From positions 682,001-746,000 of the forward strand of contig JAOSKM010000002.1 in NCBI GenBank assembly GCA_027493625.1: 64,000 nucleotides of DNA. The letters are read 5' to 3'. Made by a program: the position numbers and the translations under genes. The notes beneath the pieces were generated by a model that did no database searches, was not told the origin of the DNA, and was given only the letters and a program-made list of their open reading frames with translations. The DNA is from Planctomycetota bacterium (GTDB taxonomy: Bacteria; Planctomycetota; UBA8742; UBA2392). Below are positions 26,252 through 34,970 of this stretch, in pieces (position 1 is the first letter of the stretch; the number at the start of each line of letters is the position of its first letter).

Positions 26252-27283
26252 CTAGTCCTTCTTCTCTTCCTGCGGCTGTTCCTTGAAGCTGAAGCTCAGG
26301 TCAGCTTCCAGCTTGGACAGGTCGATGTCCTTGTCCACGCCGACGCCGAAGAAGCGGTAGCAGTATAGTTCGCCGGCCTTGAGTTTCTTCAGCCCTTCGT
26401 CGTCAGAGGCCACATCTTTGACCACCTGGGGCAGGTCGCTGAAGCGGGTCTTGCGGTTCTTCTGCAACATCGTGGAGTCCTGCTGCTCGACGGTTTCCAA
26501 GCCGAGCGCCTTGGTTTTCTCGGTGTCGATCTCCTGCGCGGTGATCAGCCACAGCTCGAGGTCGAAGCTGCCGCGGCCCTGGTTGATCTTGATGGGGTAG
26601 ACCGGCTTGTCGGTGTCGAAGCCGATGCGCAGGGGCTTGACCTCGCCGTTGGCGGGCAGGCCCTTGTCATTCTTGAGCTTGATCGCGAGCCAATAGTGGT
26701 TGTTGTCGATGTAGTACTTCATCACCTTCTCATCGACCGAGCCGAAGCCGTTGGTGCTGAGCCAGTTGTTCAGCTCCAGCGCACCCATTTCGCCCTTGGC
26801 CTTCACCGGCTGGATCGAGTAGTCGCCCACCTTCACTTCTTCCAGGAACTCGACGCCGTTGGCCGAGTCCTCTTCGTCGGACCAGTTCTTGCCCAGGCTG
26901 CGCCTGCCGTCACGGGTCGCGCGCTCCTGCGGCCTGGTAAAGTCTTCCAGTTCGCTGAACAGCTTGGCGTCGGCTTCCTTGTACGTGTCCGGCAGGTTCG
27001 GCACCGGCACCAGCCACGCCAGCGTGGTGAAACCTTCCACGGCGTCGTTCTTCACCTTCAGGCCTTCGCCCTCAACCTTGTAGCTGGGGCGGATCACAAG
27101 CTCTTCGCGGCCGTCGGCAAAGAAGATCAGGCCCTTCTGGGCGCCGGCCTTGATCGGGAACTTGAACTCGCGTTCCGGGTGCAGGCAGGCCTGTGCGTCA
27201 CGGGTTTCAATGAAAAGGGCCGCGCCGAAGGCGAATGCGCCAACCAGCGAACCGGCCACCAGCAGATTGCGGAAAGAAATCAT
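26252..27283 (-). CDS. Exported DUF2330 protein
   Basis: Paralogue of the gene at 25059-26196. The start at 27283 has GGAGG five bases upstream; an open frame further up reads through repeats and is not used. The N-terminus is a signal peptide (MISFRNLLVAGSLVGAFAFGAALF) with an ACLHPEREFKF segment after it. Conserved blocks include KGLIFFADGREELVIRPSY, LAWLVPVPNLPDTYKEAD, VKVGDYSIQPVKAKGE and PVYPIKINQGRGSFDLELWLIT, the same order as its neighbour at roughly half identity. 343 residues. The two paralogues probably act on the same target in the envelope; no partner is visible. Confidence 0.8.
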   Translation of the reverse strand: MISFRNLLVAGSLVGAFAFGAALFIETRDAQACLHPEREFKFPIKAGAQKGLIFFADGREELVIRPSYKVEGEGLKVKNDAVEGFTTLAWLVPVPNLPDTYKEADAKLFSELEDFTRPQERATRDGRRSLGKNWSDEEDSANGVEFLEEVKVGDYSIQPVKAKGEMGALELNNWLSTNGFGSVDEKVMKYYIDNNHYWLAIKLKNDKGLPANGEVKPLRIGFDTDKPVYPIKINQGRGSFDLELWLITAQEIDTEKTKALGLETVEQQDSTMLQKNRKTRFSDLPQVVKDVASDDEGLKKLKAGELYCYRFFGVGVDKDIDLSKLEADLSFSFKEQPQEEKKD

Positions 27284-27415
27284 GATTCCTCCAGGTAAGG
27301 TCAAAGGATATGCGCGGATAGGACGCCCAAGGTCCCGGCCAGGTTCCGGAAAAACCAATGTGAATTTAGTCCTGGAGCAGCCCGCCAGTTTGAGATTTTC
27401 GTGGCCTTGCCTTTC

Positions 27416-27494
27416 GTGTTTTCGTGTTTTTGTGGCCCGATTGCCCTTCAACATGAAGCGAACCACGGAATCAGCCACAAAAACACGAAAACAC
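27416..27494. repeat. Perfect 21-bp inverted repeat of the CACGAAAACAC word
   Basis: GTGTTTTCGTGTTTTTGTGG... at 27416-27436 is exactly complementary to GCCACAAAAACACGAAAACA... at 27474-27494, with a 37-base spacer. It lies between mutY and the second DUF2330 gene and could fold as a terminator for either strand. Confidence 0.8.
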
Positions 27495-27515
27495 CAAAGA
27501 TACTGCCACAAAAGG

Positions 27516-28550
27516 CTACAGCACTCCCAGGGCTTGCAGCAGTTTGCGTGTGGCGGATGACATGGCGGCTTGGTCTGCCTGCTGGGCCGTGTGCCACTTG
27601 CGGTTGGTTGTTTCCTTTATAGTGCCCTGTGGCTTGGCGTTGCGGGCGCTCAGTTGCAGGCGGTAGTTCATGATGCTGTGAGTGCGCGTGACCGGCCTGC
27701 CCCGGCTGACTGCGCCCAGCGCTTCGGCCGCTTCCTGTTGCGGCAGCTCCCACAACCCGGCCGGCAAAAGGCTGGAACTGTCGCCCTCCGGCCGTCGCAC
27801 CAGCAGCACGCGGCCGTTGTCGTCCCGCGGCGCGATGAACCGATAACGCTTTGATTTCGCCTTGGCGCGGGCTGGCAGCACGGGGAACTCGCGTTCACGG
27901 CCGGCCTTGCGCGCGGCGCAGTACGTGCGCACGGGGCAGGCGGCGCAATCCGGCGCGGCGGGCAGGCAGACCATGGCGCCCAGCTCCATCAGCGCCTGGT
28001 TCAGGGCGCTGGGGCTGTGGCCCTCGGCGTGGCCCTTTTCCACGTGCTCGCGGGCCAGCTGCCAGATCACCTCGCGCCCGGCCTTGGACTTCACGTCGTG
28101 GTCAATCGCCGCCAGGCGGCTGAACACGCGCTCCACGTTGCCGTCCACGATCGGCTCAGGCTGGTCAAAGGCGATGCTCAGGATCGCCCCCGCGCTGTAG
28201 GGGCCGATGCCCGGCAGCTCCAGCAGGGCATGGCGTTCGCGCGGGAAGCGGCCGTTGTGCCGCTGCACGACTTGCCGCGCCGCCGCATGCAGCATGCGCG
28301 CGCGCCGGTAGTAGCCGAGGCCGGACCACGCCTGCAGCACGGCCTCAAGCTCCGCGGCGGCCAGGGCGCGCAGGCTGGGGAAGCGTTTCATGAAGCGGGC
28401 GAAGTGGCCGCGCACGGCCTCAACGCGGGTCTGCTGCAGCATGATCTCGCTGACCCACACGCGGTACGGGCTGGGATTGGAACGCCAGGGCAGCTCGCGG
28501 GCGTGGCGGGCGTACCATTGCAGCAGCTGGCGGCGGAACGCGGGGCGCAT
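27516..28550 (-). CDS. mutY: A/G-specific adenine glycosylase
   Basis: Base-excision repair enzyme that removes adenine paired with 8-oxoguanine. HhH-GPD fold with ELPGIGPYSAGAI (residues 111-123); predicted catalytic Glu35 in WVSEIMLQQT and Asp136 in IVDGNVERVF; 4Fe-4S ligands C195, C202, C205 and C211 with the standard C-x6-C-x2-C-x5-C spacing. The C-terminal 110 residues form the NUDIX-like domain that reads 8-oxoG. Length (344) is normal. Its ATG overlaps the upstream adaptor stop (TGATG), so it is the last gene of the exporter operon, a chance or housekeeping linkage. Confidence 0.95.
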   Translation of the reverse strand: MRPAFRRQLLQWYARHARELPWRSNPSPYRVWVSEIMLQQTRVEAVRGHFARFMKRFPSLRALAAAELEAVLQAWSGLGYYRRARMLHAAARQVVQRHNGRFPRERHALLELPGIGPYSAGAILSIAFDQPEPIVDGNVERVFSRLAAIDHDVKSKAGREVIWQLAREHVEKGHAEGHSPSALNQALMELGAMVCLPAAPDCAACPVRTYCAARKAGREREFPVLPARAKAKSKRYRFIAPRDDNGRVLLVRRPEGDSSSLLPAGLWELPQQEAAEALGAVSRGRPVTRTHSIMNYRLQLSARNAKPQGTIKETTNRKWHTAQQADQAAMSSATRKLLQALGVL

Positions 28551-29728
28551 CAGCGTTCAATCACACCAGTGCCGTCCGAAATTTCGTCGCTGGGGTGGAC
28601 CACAACCGTGTCGCCCTCGTTGATTGCGCTCAGCACCTCGGCCTCGAGGCCGTTGCGGTCGCCCAGGTCCACGCGGGTCAGGCGGGCCTTGCCGTCCGCC
28701 ACCACGAACACGGCCGTGCCCTCAGGCGTGTTGAAGATGGCGCCGGTGGGCACCTTGATCACGCCCTTGCGCTCGGAGGTGATGACGCGGGCCTCGACGC
28801 GGAAGGCGTCGCCGAGGCGGGTCCATTGCTCGGGCTTGCCGACGAAGTCGATGATTACGTTGACGCGCTGCTCTTCCACGCCGAGCGAGCTGATCTTGGT
28901 AAAGCCCGCGGGCTCCACGCGCCGCACGCTGCCCTGCAGGGGCTGGTCGCCGCCCCAGCGCTCGATGCTGACTGGCATGCCGGTCTTCACGCGTACGGCG
29001 TCGCTGCTGAGCAGGTCCACCACCACCTCGAGCGAGGCCGGGTCGCCGATCTCGACCAGCATTTCGGCGGGCATCACGGGCCCCTCGCTTTCGCGGTAGA
29101 CGCGCAGCACGGCGCCCGCGACCGGCGAGCGGATCTCCAGCGTCTGCAGCTCGCCGTCTTCCTCGATCAGCGCCGCGCGCGCCATCTGCAGCTGGAATTC
29201 CGCGGCCTGGCGCCCGAACTCGGCCGAGTCCTGCGCAGCCTTGGCCGCGATCTCGCGGGTGGCGGCCGCATCCACCTGCTCCTGCGAGACGTGCTTGCCC
29301 TGAAACAATGTCTTCGCGCGGTTGTGCTCCTTGATCGCCAGCTCAAGCTCGGCTTTGGCGGCGTCCAGGTTGGCCTGGGCCTGCTTGAGGGTCGCCTCGG
29401 CCGCCTTGATGTTGGCCTCGGCCTGGGCCTTGCTGCGGGCGTCCAGCAGCAGCGGGCGGCTGGGGCGCAAAGTGGCGATCAGGCTGCCGACCTCGAGCTT
29501 GTCGCCGACCTTGAGGCTGATGCGCGACAGCACGCCGCCCAGCGGCGCTGAGACCGTGAAGCGGTCTTTCACGCGGGTGCGGGCTTCCTCGTCGATGGTG
29601 ACGCGCAGGTCGCCGCGCGACGCGCGCGCGAACTCGGAGGGCACGGGCTTGGGCACGAAGCCATAGGCGATCGCGCCGGCGACGGCCAGCACGAACACGA
29701 TCATGGCTGCGCGCTTCACCCACTTCAT
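28550..29728 (-). CDS. HlyD/MacA-type periplasmic adaptor of an ABC exporter
   Basis: Periplasmic adaptor of 392 residues. N-terminal anchor MKWVKRAAMIVFVLAVAGAIAYGF, then a barrel-sandwich half (VSAPLGGVLSRISLKVGDKLEVGSLIATL), a coiled-coil hairpin (about residues 95-200, SKAQAEANIKAAEATLKQAQ), the second lipoyl half (EIRSPVAGAVLRVYRESEG) and beta-barrel domains. In family terms it links the inner-membrane permease to an outer-membrane channel. Order in the operon is ATPase, permease, adaptor, mutY; the permease ends six bases before it. No outer-membrane factor is in the window. Confidence 0.88.
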   Translation of the reverse strand: MKWVKRAAMIVFVLAVAGAIAYGFVPKPVPSEFARASRGDLRVTIDEEARTRVKDRFTVSAPLGGVLSRISLKVGDKLEVGSLIATLRPSRPLLLDARSKAQAEANIKAAEATLKQAQANLDAAKAELELAIKEHNRAKTLFQGKHVSQEQVDAAATREIAAKAAQDSAEFGRQAAEFQLQMARAALIEEDGELQTLEIRSPVAGAVLRVYRESEGPVMPAEMLVEIGDPASLEVVVDLLSSDAVRVKTGMPVSIERWGGDQPLQGSVRRVEPAGFTKISSLGVEEQRVNVIIDFVGKPEQWTRLGDAFRVEARVITSERKGVIKVPTGAIFNTPEGTAVFVVADGKARLTRVDLGDRNGLEAEVLSAINEGDTVVVHPSDEISDGTGVIER

Positions 29729-29734
29729 GGGCGC

Positions 29735-32098
29735 TTACTCCCGTGACTTCAGCACTTCCACCAGGTCCAGCCGGTCCAGGCGCTCGCGCACGATCAGCCC
29801 GGAAACCGTGGCGGCGACGATAACGGAGGTGGCCGCCAATGCATAGGTCGTGCCGCTGACCACGCGCGGGAAGCGCATCACCTCGCTGTTGAGGGTCAGC
29901 ATCACCGCGTCGATCAGCCAGTTGCCGAGCAGAAAGCCGATCGGCAGCGAGATCAACGTCAAGATCGCCAGCTCGCCCAGCAGGATGTAGCTGATCTCGC
30001 CGCGCGTGAGGCCCAGCACGCGCAGGCTGGCCAGTTCCCGCGCGCGTTCACTGAGGCTCACGCGCGCGCTGTTGTAGATCACGCCGAACGCGATGATCGC
30101 CGCGAACAGCACGTTGATGCCGATGGTGATGGCCAGGTTCTCCTCGATCATGCGCTTGAGATTGCCGATGATCGCGTCTTTCGATACTACGCCAGCCACC
30201 AGCGGGCGTTCGCGCAGGGCGTCGTACAGCTCGCGGTCGTGGCGCCCGTCGGTCAGCAGGTTGGCGCCGCTGATCACGTCGCCCTCGCGCATCAGGCGGT
30301 TCAGCGCCCTGATCTCCATGTAGGCGGCGATGCCCATGAAGTCATCGATCAGCGCGGCCACCTTCACCTGCCGCACCGGGCGCGGGCCTTCCAGCACCTC
30401 CACCGTGAGCTGGTCGCCGGCGCTGATGCCCAGCTTCTCGCCAAGCACGCGCGACAGCAGGATGCCGTCCTTCGGCAGCTCGAAGGGCTCAAGGTCGATG
30501 TTCAGCACGCGGTCGAGGCGCGTGTCGGCCGGCACGCCGTTGATGCCGATGCGCCTTGAGCGATGGCCGAAGCGTACGCGCGCGGGAACGCTGCGGAAGG
30601 GCTCGGCGTAGGTCACGCCGGGCAGGCGCTCGAGCTCGTGCAGGCTGCGCATGCTGCGCGGCTCATGGAAGCTGACCTGCACGTGCTCGCGGTGGATCAC
30701 GTTCGACTGCATGTCGATCACGTAATAGATGATGTCCATGAACGCCGTGCCCATCACCAGCATCGCCACCGCCATGCTCATGCCCAGCACGCTCAGGCCC
30801 GCCTTCATTGGCCGGCGCTCCAGGTGGCGCAGGATCATGCGCGAGGGCTGCGCAAGCAGTCGCTGCAGACCCAGGCGCTCGATGGTGGTGGCGCGGTAGG
30901 TGGGCGGCGCTTCCGGGCGCATCGCCTCGGCGGGCGGCAACGCGGCCGCGCGGCGCACGGCGTTCAGCGTGCCGGCAAACGAGGCCGCCGCGGTGATCAG
31001 CAGCCCGGCCACCGGCACCCAGCCCGCCATGCGGAAGGTCAGCACCGGGAAGTGGTAGTAGGCGGTGTAGAGGTCGATCATCATCACGCCCAGCCAGTAG
31101 CCCACGGCCGTGCCGACCAGCGCGCCGACCAGCACGATGCCCGCCACCATCTGGCTGAAATGCAGGGCGACCTGCAGGTTGGAGTAGCCGAAGGCCTTCA
31201 GGGCGGCGATCTGGTCGCGCTGGGTGGCGATCACGCGGTTCAGCACCACGTTCAGCAGGAAGGCCGCCACGCCGATGAAGATCAGCGGGATGAACACGCC
31301 GAAGGTCTCGAGCTGCGTCAGCTCGTTCTGCAAGAACCAGTGCGAGACCTGCTCCTTGCGCGCGTAGGCGCCCAGGCCGCCGTAGGGGCGCAGCACCTCG
31401 TCCACCCGCGCGATCACCTCGCCCTCGCTGGCGTGCGGCGCCAGGGTCAGCGCGACATCGTTGAACGCGCCTTCCATGTTGTAGGCCGCGGCCAGTTCGC
31501 GCTCGTTCATCCACAGCACCGCGTAGCGGCGGTCGTCGGGGATCATCTCGCCGGGCGCGATCGAGTACACGTATTCGGGCGACAGGCCGATGCCCACGAT
31601 GGTCAGGCGCTGGTGACGGCCGTTGATGACCGCCGTGATGGTGTCATTCAGGTGGTAGTTGTTGGCCTTGGCGAACATCTCGATCACCACCACCTCGCCC
31701 TGGGCCTGCGGGTCGGGCATGCGGCCATCGCGCAGGAACAGGTCGTTGAGCGCCGGGCGGCGGCCGTCGGGCACGCTGAGCAGGCGGCCCTTGGCGGGCT
31801 CGGCCAGGCCGGGGACATCGAGCATGACTTCGACAATCACGCGCGACTGCACGACATCAACGCCCGGCAGCTCGCGGATGCGCTGCAGGGCCGGGGCGGG
31901 CGCGCGCTTGCAGTTGGCGAACACGTCGGCGAAGCGTTTCTCGGCGTAGTAGCTGTCGCGCGTGAACGTGAGCGAATCCAGCGTGGCAAGCTGGGTCACG
32001 AACAGGGCCACGCCGCTGGCAATGATCATCACGATCGCCAGGGCCTGGCCCTTCATGTGCCACAGGTCGCGCAGCAGTTTCCGGTTGATCGCCCGCAC
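29735..32098 (-). CDS. ABC exporter permease with two FtsX domains
   Basis: 787-residue inner-membrane permease. It has an N-terminal TM helix (ALAIVMIIASGVALFVTQLA), a periplasmic domain, a first FtsX unit (FGVFIPLIFIGVAAFLLNVVLNR, IAALKAFGYSNLQVALHF), a central TM (MKAGLSVLGMSMAVAMLVMG), a second periplasmic domain and a second FtsX unit (ARELASLRVLGLTRGEISYILL). Such duplicated permeases act as one-polypeptide dimers with a single ATPase gene, exporting lipids, lipoproteins or peptides. It is 124 bases downstream of the ATPase and six bases upstream of the adaptor. Confidence 0.9.
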   Translation of the reverse strand: MRAINRKLLRDLWHMKGQALAIVMIIASGVALFVTQLATLDSLTFTRDSYYAEKRFADVFANCKRAPAPALQRIRELPGVDVVQSRVIVEVMLDVPGLAEPAKGRLLSVPDGRRPALNDLFLRDGRMPDPQAQGEVVVIEMFAKANNYHLNDTITAVINGRHQRLTIVGIGLSPEYVYSIAPGEMIPDDRRYAVLWMNERELAAAYNMEGAFNDVALTLAPHASEGEVIARVDEVLRPYGGLGAYARKEQVSHWFLQNELTQLETFGVFIPLIFIGVAAFLLNVVLNRVIATQRDQIAALKAFGYSNLQVALHFSQMVAGIVLVGALVGTAVGYWLGVMMIDLYTAYYHFPVLTFRMAGWVPVAGLLITAAASFAGTLNAVRRAAALPPAEAMRPEAPPTYRATTIERLGLQRLLAQPSRMILRHLERRPMKAGLSVLGMSMAVAMLVMGTAFMDIIYYVIDMQSNVIHREHVQVSFHEPRSMRSLHELERLPGVTYAEPFRSVPARVRFGHRSRRIGINGVPADTRLDRVLNIDLEPFELPKDGILLSRVLGEKLGISAGDQLTVEVLEGPRPVRQVKVAALIDDFMGIAAYMEIRALNRLMREGDVISGANLLTDGRHDRELYDALRERPLVAGVVSKDAIIGNLKRMIEENLAITIGINVLFAAIIAFGVIYNSARVSLSERARELASLRVLGLTRGEISYILLGELAILTLISLPIGFLLGNWLIDAVMLTLNSEVMRFPRVVSGTTYALAATSVIVAATVSGLIVRERLDRLDLVEVLKSRE

Positions 32099-32100
32099 GG

Positions 32101-32222
32101 TTATCCAGGTTACAGGGTACAGGTTTCAGGTTTCAGGGTTTCAGCCACTCGATGCTCCAGCGTTGATCGTATGTCTTGGTCTGAGCCGGCAGTTTCTGCC
32201 GCCTGCCTACTGCCGCCTCAAC
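32101..32222. repeat. CAGGTTTCAGGTTTCAGG and GCCGCCTGCC repeats inside the exporter operon
   Basis: The gap between ATPase and permease holds a degenerate run of CAGGTTACAGGGTACAGGTTTCAGG-like words (32106-32148) and CTGCCGCCTGCCTACTGCCGCC (about 32197-32218). The first word family recurs at 50334-50448 and the second at 62553-62577. No gene is seen. Confidence 0.7.
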
Positions 32223-32975
<753 letters not shown>

Positions 32976-33067
32976 GGGCGGCGTGGGGCTTGGGACTTTG
33001 GGCCGTTACCCTGACCCTGAGAAGACAACTCAATAGACCGAACAACTGGTTTCGTGCGGCGAGCGTG

Positions 33068-33154
33068 GGAACCACGGGTAAACACAGGTAAACACGAGTG
33101 AGCACGAGTCGCGTGCGAACCTGAGCGTGTGCACCTGTGTTTACCTGTGGTTCC
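33068..33154. repeat. Inverted repeat of the GGTAAACACAGGT word
   Basis: GGAACCACGGGTAAACACAG.. at 33068-33089 is complementary, with one mismatch, to the ACCTGTGTTTACCTGTGG.. arm at 33133-33154. The 43-base loop carries further degenerate words. It lies in the 256-base gap between the exporter ATPase gene and the SDR gene, where no gene is seen. Confidence 0.75.
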
Positions 33155-33231
33155 ATCGTAGTCGGTGATGCTCTGCGATCGCTGCGCTCCCCACGCGAGG
33201 TCTCTTTTGAGGCCATGCCTAGGACACGCCT

Positions 33232-34068
33232 TTAATCCCTCGCGCGTTTGCGGATCGAATCCTCGTCGATCTCCTTCTCACTCCAGAGCGTGCGGCCTTC
33301 CATGCCGCCCGCCACGGTCAGCACCTCGCCGCTGACATGCCGCGAGACGCCCGGCGCGCTGAGCATCACCACCGTGCGCGCGATGTCGGCCGCGCGCGCG
33401 AGTTGCCGCAACGCGGCGGTCTTCACGATGTGGGTGATCTTGCCGGGCTGGTCCAGCGCCTCGCGGGCCATTTCAGTGACCGTCCAGCCGGGCTCCACCA
33501 TGTTTACGCGCGCGAAGGGGTCCAGCTTCACCACCTCGTTTTTCAGCGAGCGCACCAGCCCGTACAGCCCGGCCTTGCTGGCGCTGTAGTCGCAGTGCAT
33601 GGCTTCGCCGTGGCGGCCGGCGGTGCTGCCGATGAAGGTCAGGCTGGCGCCGTGGCCGTCGTCGCGGGGCTTGAGTTGGCGCATGAAGGCCTTTGCGGTC
33701 CAGGCGGCGCCCAGCAGGTTGACGGCGATGGTCTGCTGGAAGCGCTCAACCGGCAGCTCGCTCAGCAGCTCGTCGGGTTTGGGCCAGCGGCCGGCGTTGG
33801 CCACGCACACGTCCACGCGGCCGAAGCGGGCGACGGCGGCGTCCATGGCGCGCTGCATGGATGTCGCGTCGCTGACGTCAGCCTGCACGGCCAGCGCGCG
33901 GTCTTTCCAGGACTGCTTGGCAATGAACTCTTCCAGCCAGGCCAGGTTGCTGTTGGCGTGCAGGGCCAGGTTGCAGCCTTCTTCGGCGAACGCGCGAGCA
34001 AGCGCGCGCCCAATGCCGCCCGAAGCGCCGGTAATGAATGCGGTTTTCCCGTTCAGTTGCAGGTCCAC
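33232..34068 (-). CDS. Short-chain dehydrogenase/reductase
   Basis: NAD(P)-dependent oxidoreductase of about 278 residues. Nucleotide motif TGASGGIGRA, the NAG motif in VANAGRWP, catalytic Ser in IGSTAGR and YSASK (Y-x-x-x-K) are present, with PGWTVTEM near the substrate loop. The substrate is unknown; the VLTVAGGM ending is common in the classical family. A GTG at 34110 would start inside repeat sequence; the GTG at 34068 gives VDLQLNGKTAFITG with GGAG upstream and fits the family better. Its 5' end is duplicated as a decayed fragment at 34614-34728. Confidence 0.85.
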   Translation of the reverse strand: MDLQLNGKTAFITGASGGIGRALARAFAEEGCNLALHANSNLAWLEEFIAKQSWKDRALAVQADVSDATSMQRAMDAAVARFGRVDVCVANAGRWPKPDELLSELPVERFQQTIAVNLLGAAWTAKAFMRQLKPRDDGHGASLTFIGSTAGRHGEAMHCDYSASKAGLYGLVRSLKNEVVKLDPFARVNMVEPGWTVTEMAREALDQPGKITHIVKTAALRQLARAADIARTVVMLSAPGVSRHVSGEVLTVAGGMEGRTLWSEKEIDEDSIRKRARD

Positions 34069-34141
34069 GACTTTGCCGCTCCAGGATTGTTGAACTGCGA
34101 ATGCAACCACGAAGGGCCACTAAGGGCCACGAAGAGCTTCT

Positions 34142-34519
34142 CTACAGAACGCGCCTGATCCACTCCAGCTTGCCTTTTGAGTTGAAGTTGATCAGCAGAC
34201 CAACCTTCTTGCCGGTCGCGCGGAGATAGTTGAACAGCTGTGCTCCTTCATCAGGCCCGATCTTCTTGATCGCCTTGATCTCCACCACGATCTCGCCAAA
34301 GCACAGGAAGTCCGGAATGTACTTCTTCTTGAGCTTGCGTTTCTTGTACTTCACGTGCAGTTCGGGTTGCTCCGTGAAAGGCGCGTCGCGGTCGAACATC
34401 TCGTAGCCGAAGGCTTCGTGGTACACGCCCTCCAGGAAACCGTGTCCGAGTTCGCGGTGTACTTCAATCGCCGCACCGATGATCGCGAACACTTCATTCT
34501 TCATGATCAGTTCCGCCAT
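34142..34519 (-). CDS. GxxExxY protein
   Basis: 125-residue protein of the GxxExxY family, named for the motif seen here as GFLEGVY; the family also has AIEVHRELG before it and IPDFLCFGEIVVEIKAIKKI and LRATGKKVGLLINFNS after it, all visible. The fold is PD-(D/E)xK-like, and no function is established. The frame is open for 20 codons further upstream, where it reads the repeat word as RRATKGHEE; the ATG at 34519 is chosen. Both sides are flanked by CCACGAAGGGCC repeats, and a deleted copy lies just upstream at 34755-34910. Confidence 0.85.
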   Translation of the reverse strand: MAELIMKNEVFAIIGAAIEVHRELGHGFLEGVYHEAFGYEMFDRDAPFTEQPELHVKYKKRKLKKKYIPDFLCFGEIVVEIKAIKKIGPDEGAQLFNYLRATGKKVGLLINFNSKGKLEWIRRVL

Positions 34520-34613
34520 CTCGCCTGCCCGCCTTTCTTCGTGGCCCTTGGTGGCCCTTCGTGGTTCTAAAACAAGCAAAGCAATCGGCTCCGAAACCCG
34601 TAGTTGCCGCCCT

Positions 34614-34728
34614 GTTCGGCAATGGCGCGAGCCAAATCACGCCTGATGCTCCAGTGATGCAGACGGTTAGTTCGTTCAGATGCGGGTCCAGGTTTTCGCT
34701 GCTCCAGGGTTGTCGAACTGCCAGTGCA
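34614..34728 (-). pseudogene. 5' fragment of a second SDR gene
   Basis: The translation NLDPHLNELTVCITGASGVI aligns with VVDLQLNGKTAFITGASGGI of the SDR gene start, and the preceding bases through CAGTGCAAC match those before the real SDR. Only about 40 codons remain and the frame is broken after the nucleotide motif. It precedes the GxxExxY remnant exactly as the real SDR precedes the real GxxExxY, so the whole block was duplicated. Confidence 0.7.
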
Positions 34729-34754
34729 ACCACGAAGGGCCACAAAGGGCCACG

Positions 34755-34910
34755 AAGAGCTTCTCCTCAGTACACGCCGGATCCACTCCAGCTTGCCTTT
34801 TGAGTTGAAGTTGATCAGCAGATCAACCTTCTTGCCGGTCGCGTGCTGGTAGCGAAACACTGTGTTGCCTCGTTCCTGATTTGTGGCGGCATGTGCTACT
34901 CCCGCCTTTC
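34755..34910 (-). pseudogene. Internally deleted GxxExxY gene
   Basis: The last 30 codons (ATGKKVDLLINFNSKGKLEW then IRRVL) match the intact gene at 34142 almost perfectly and the first 15 or so codons correspond weakly; about 90 codons between are gone, including the GxxExxY motif. CCACGAAGGGCC repeats flank it on both sides, as in the intact copy. Confidence 0.7.
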
Positions 34911-34970
34911 TTCGTGGCCCTTGGTGGCCCTTCGTGGTTCCAAACCGGAGCGTGAAGCCGGCTCCGAAAA

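Noticed and set aside
33060-33165. Possible short CRISPR or iteron cluster (GGTAAACAC words)
   Set aside because: Only two to three degenerate copies, arranged as an inverted pair; no spacer regularity and no replication gene.
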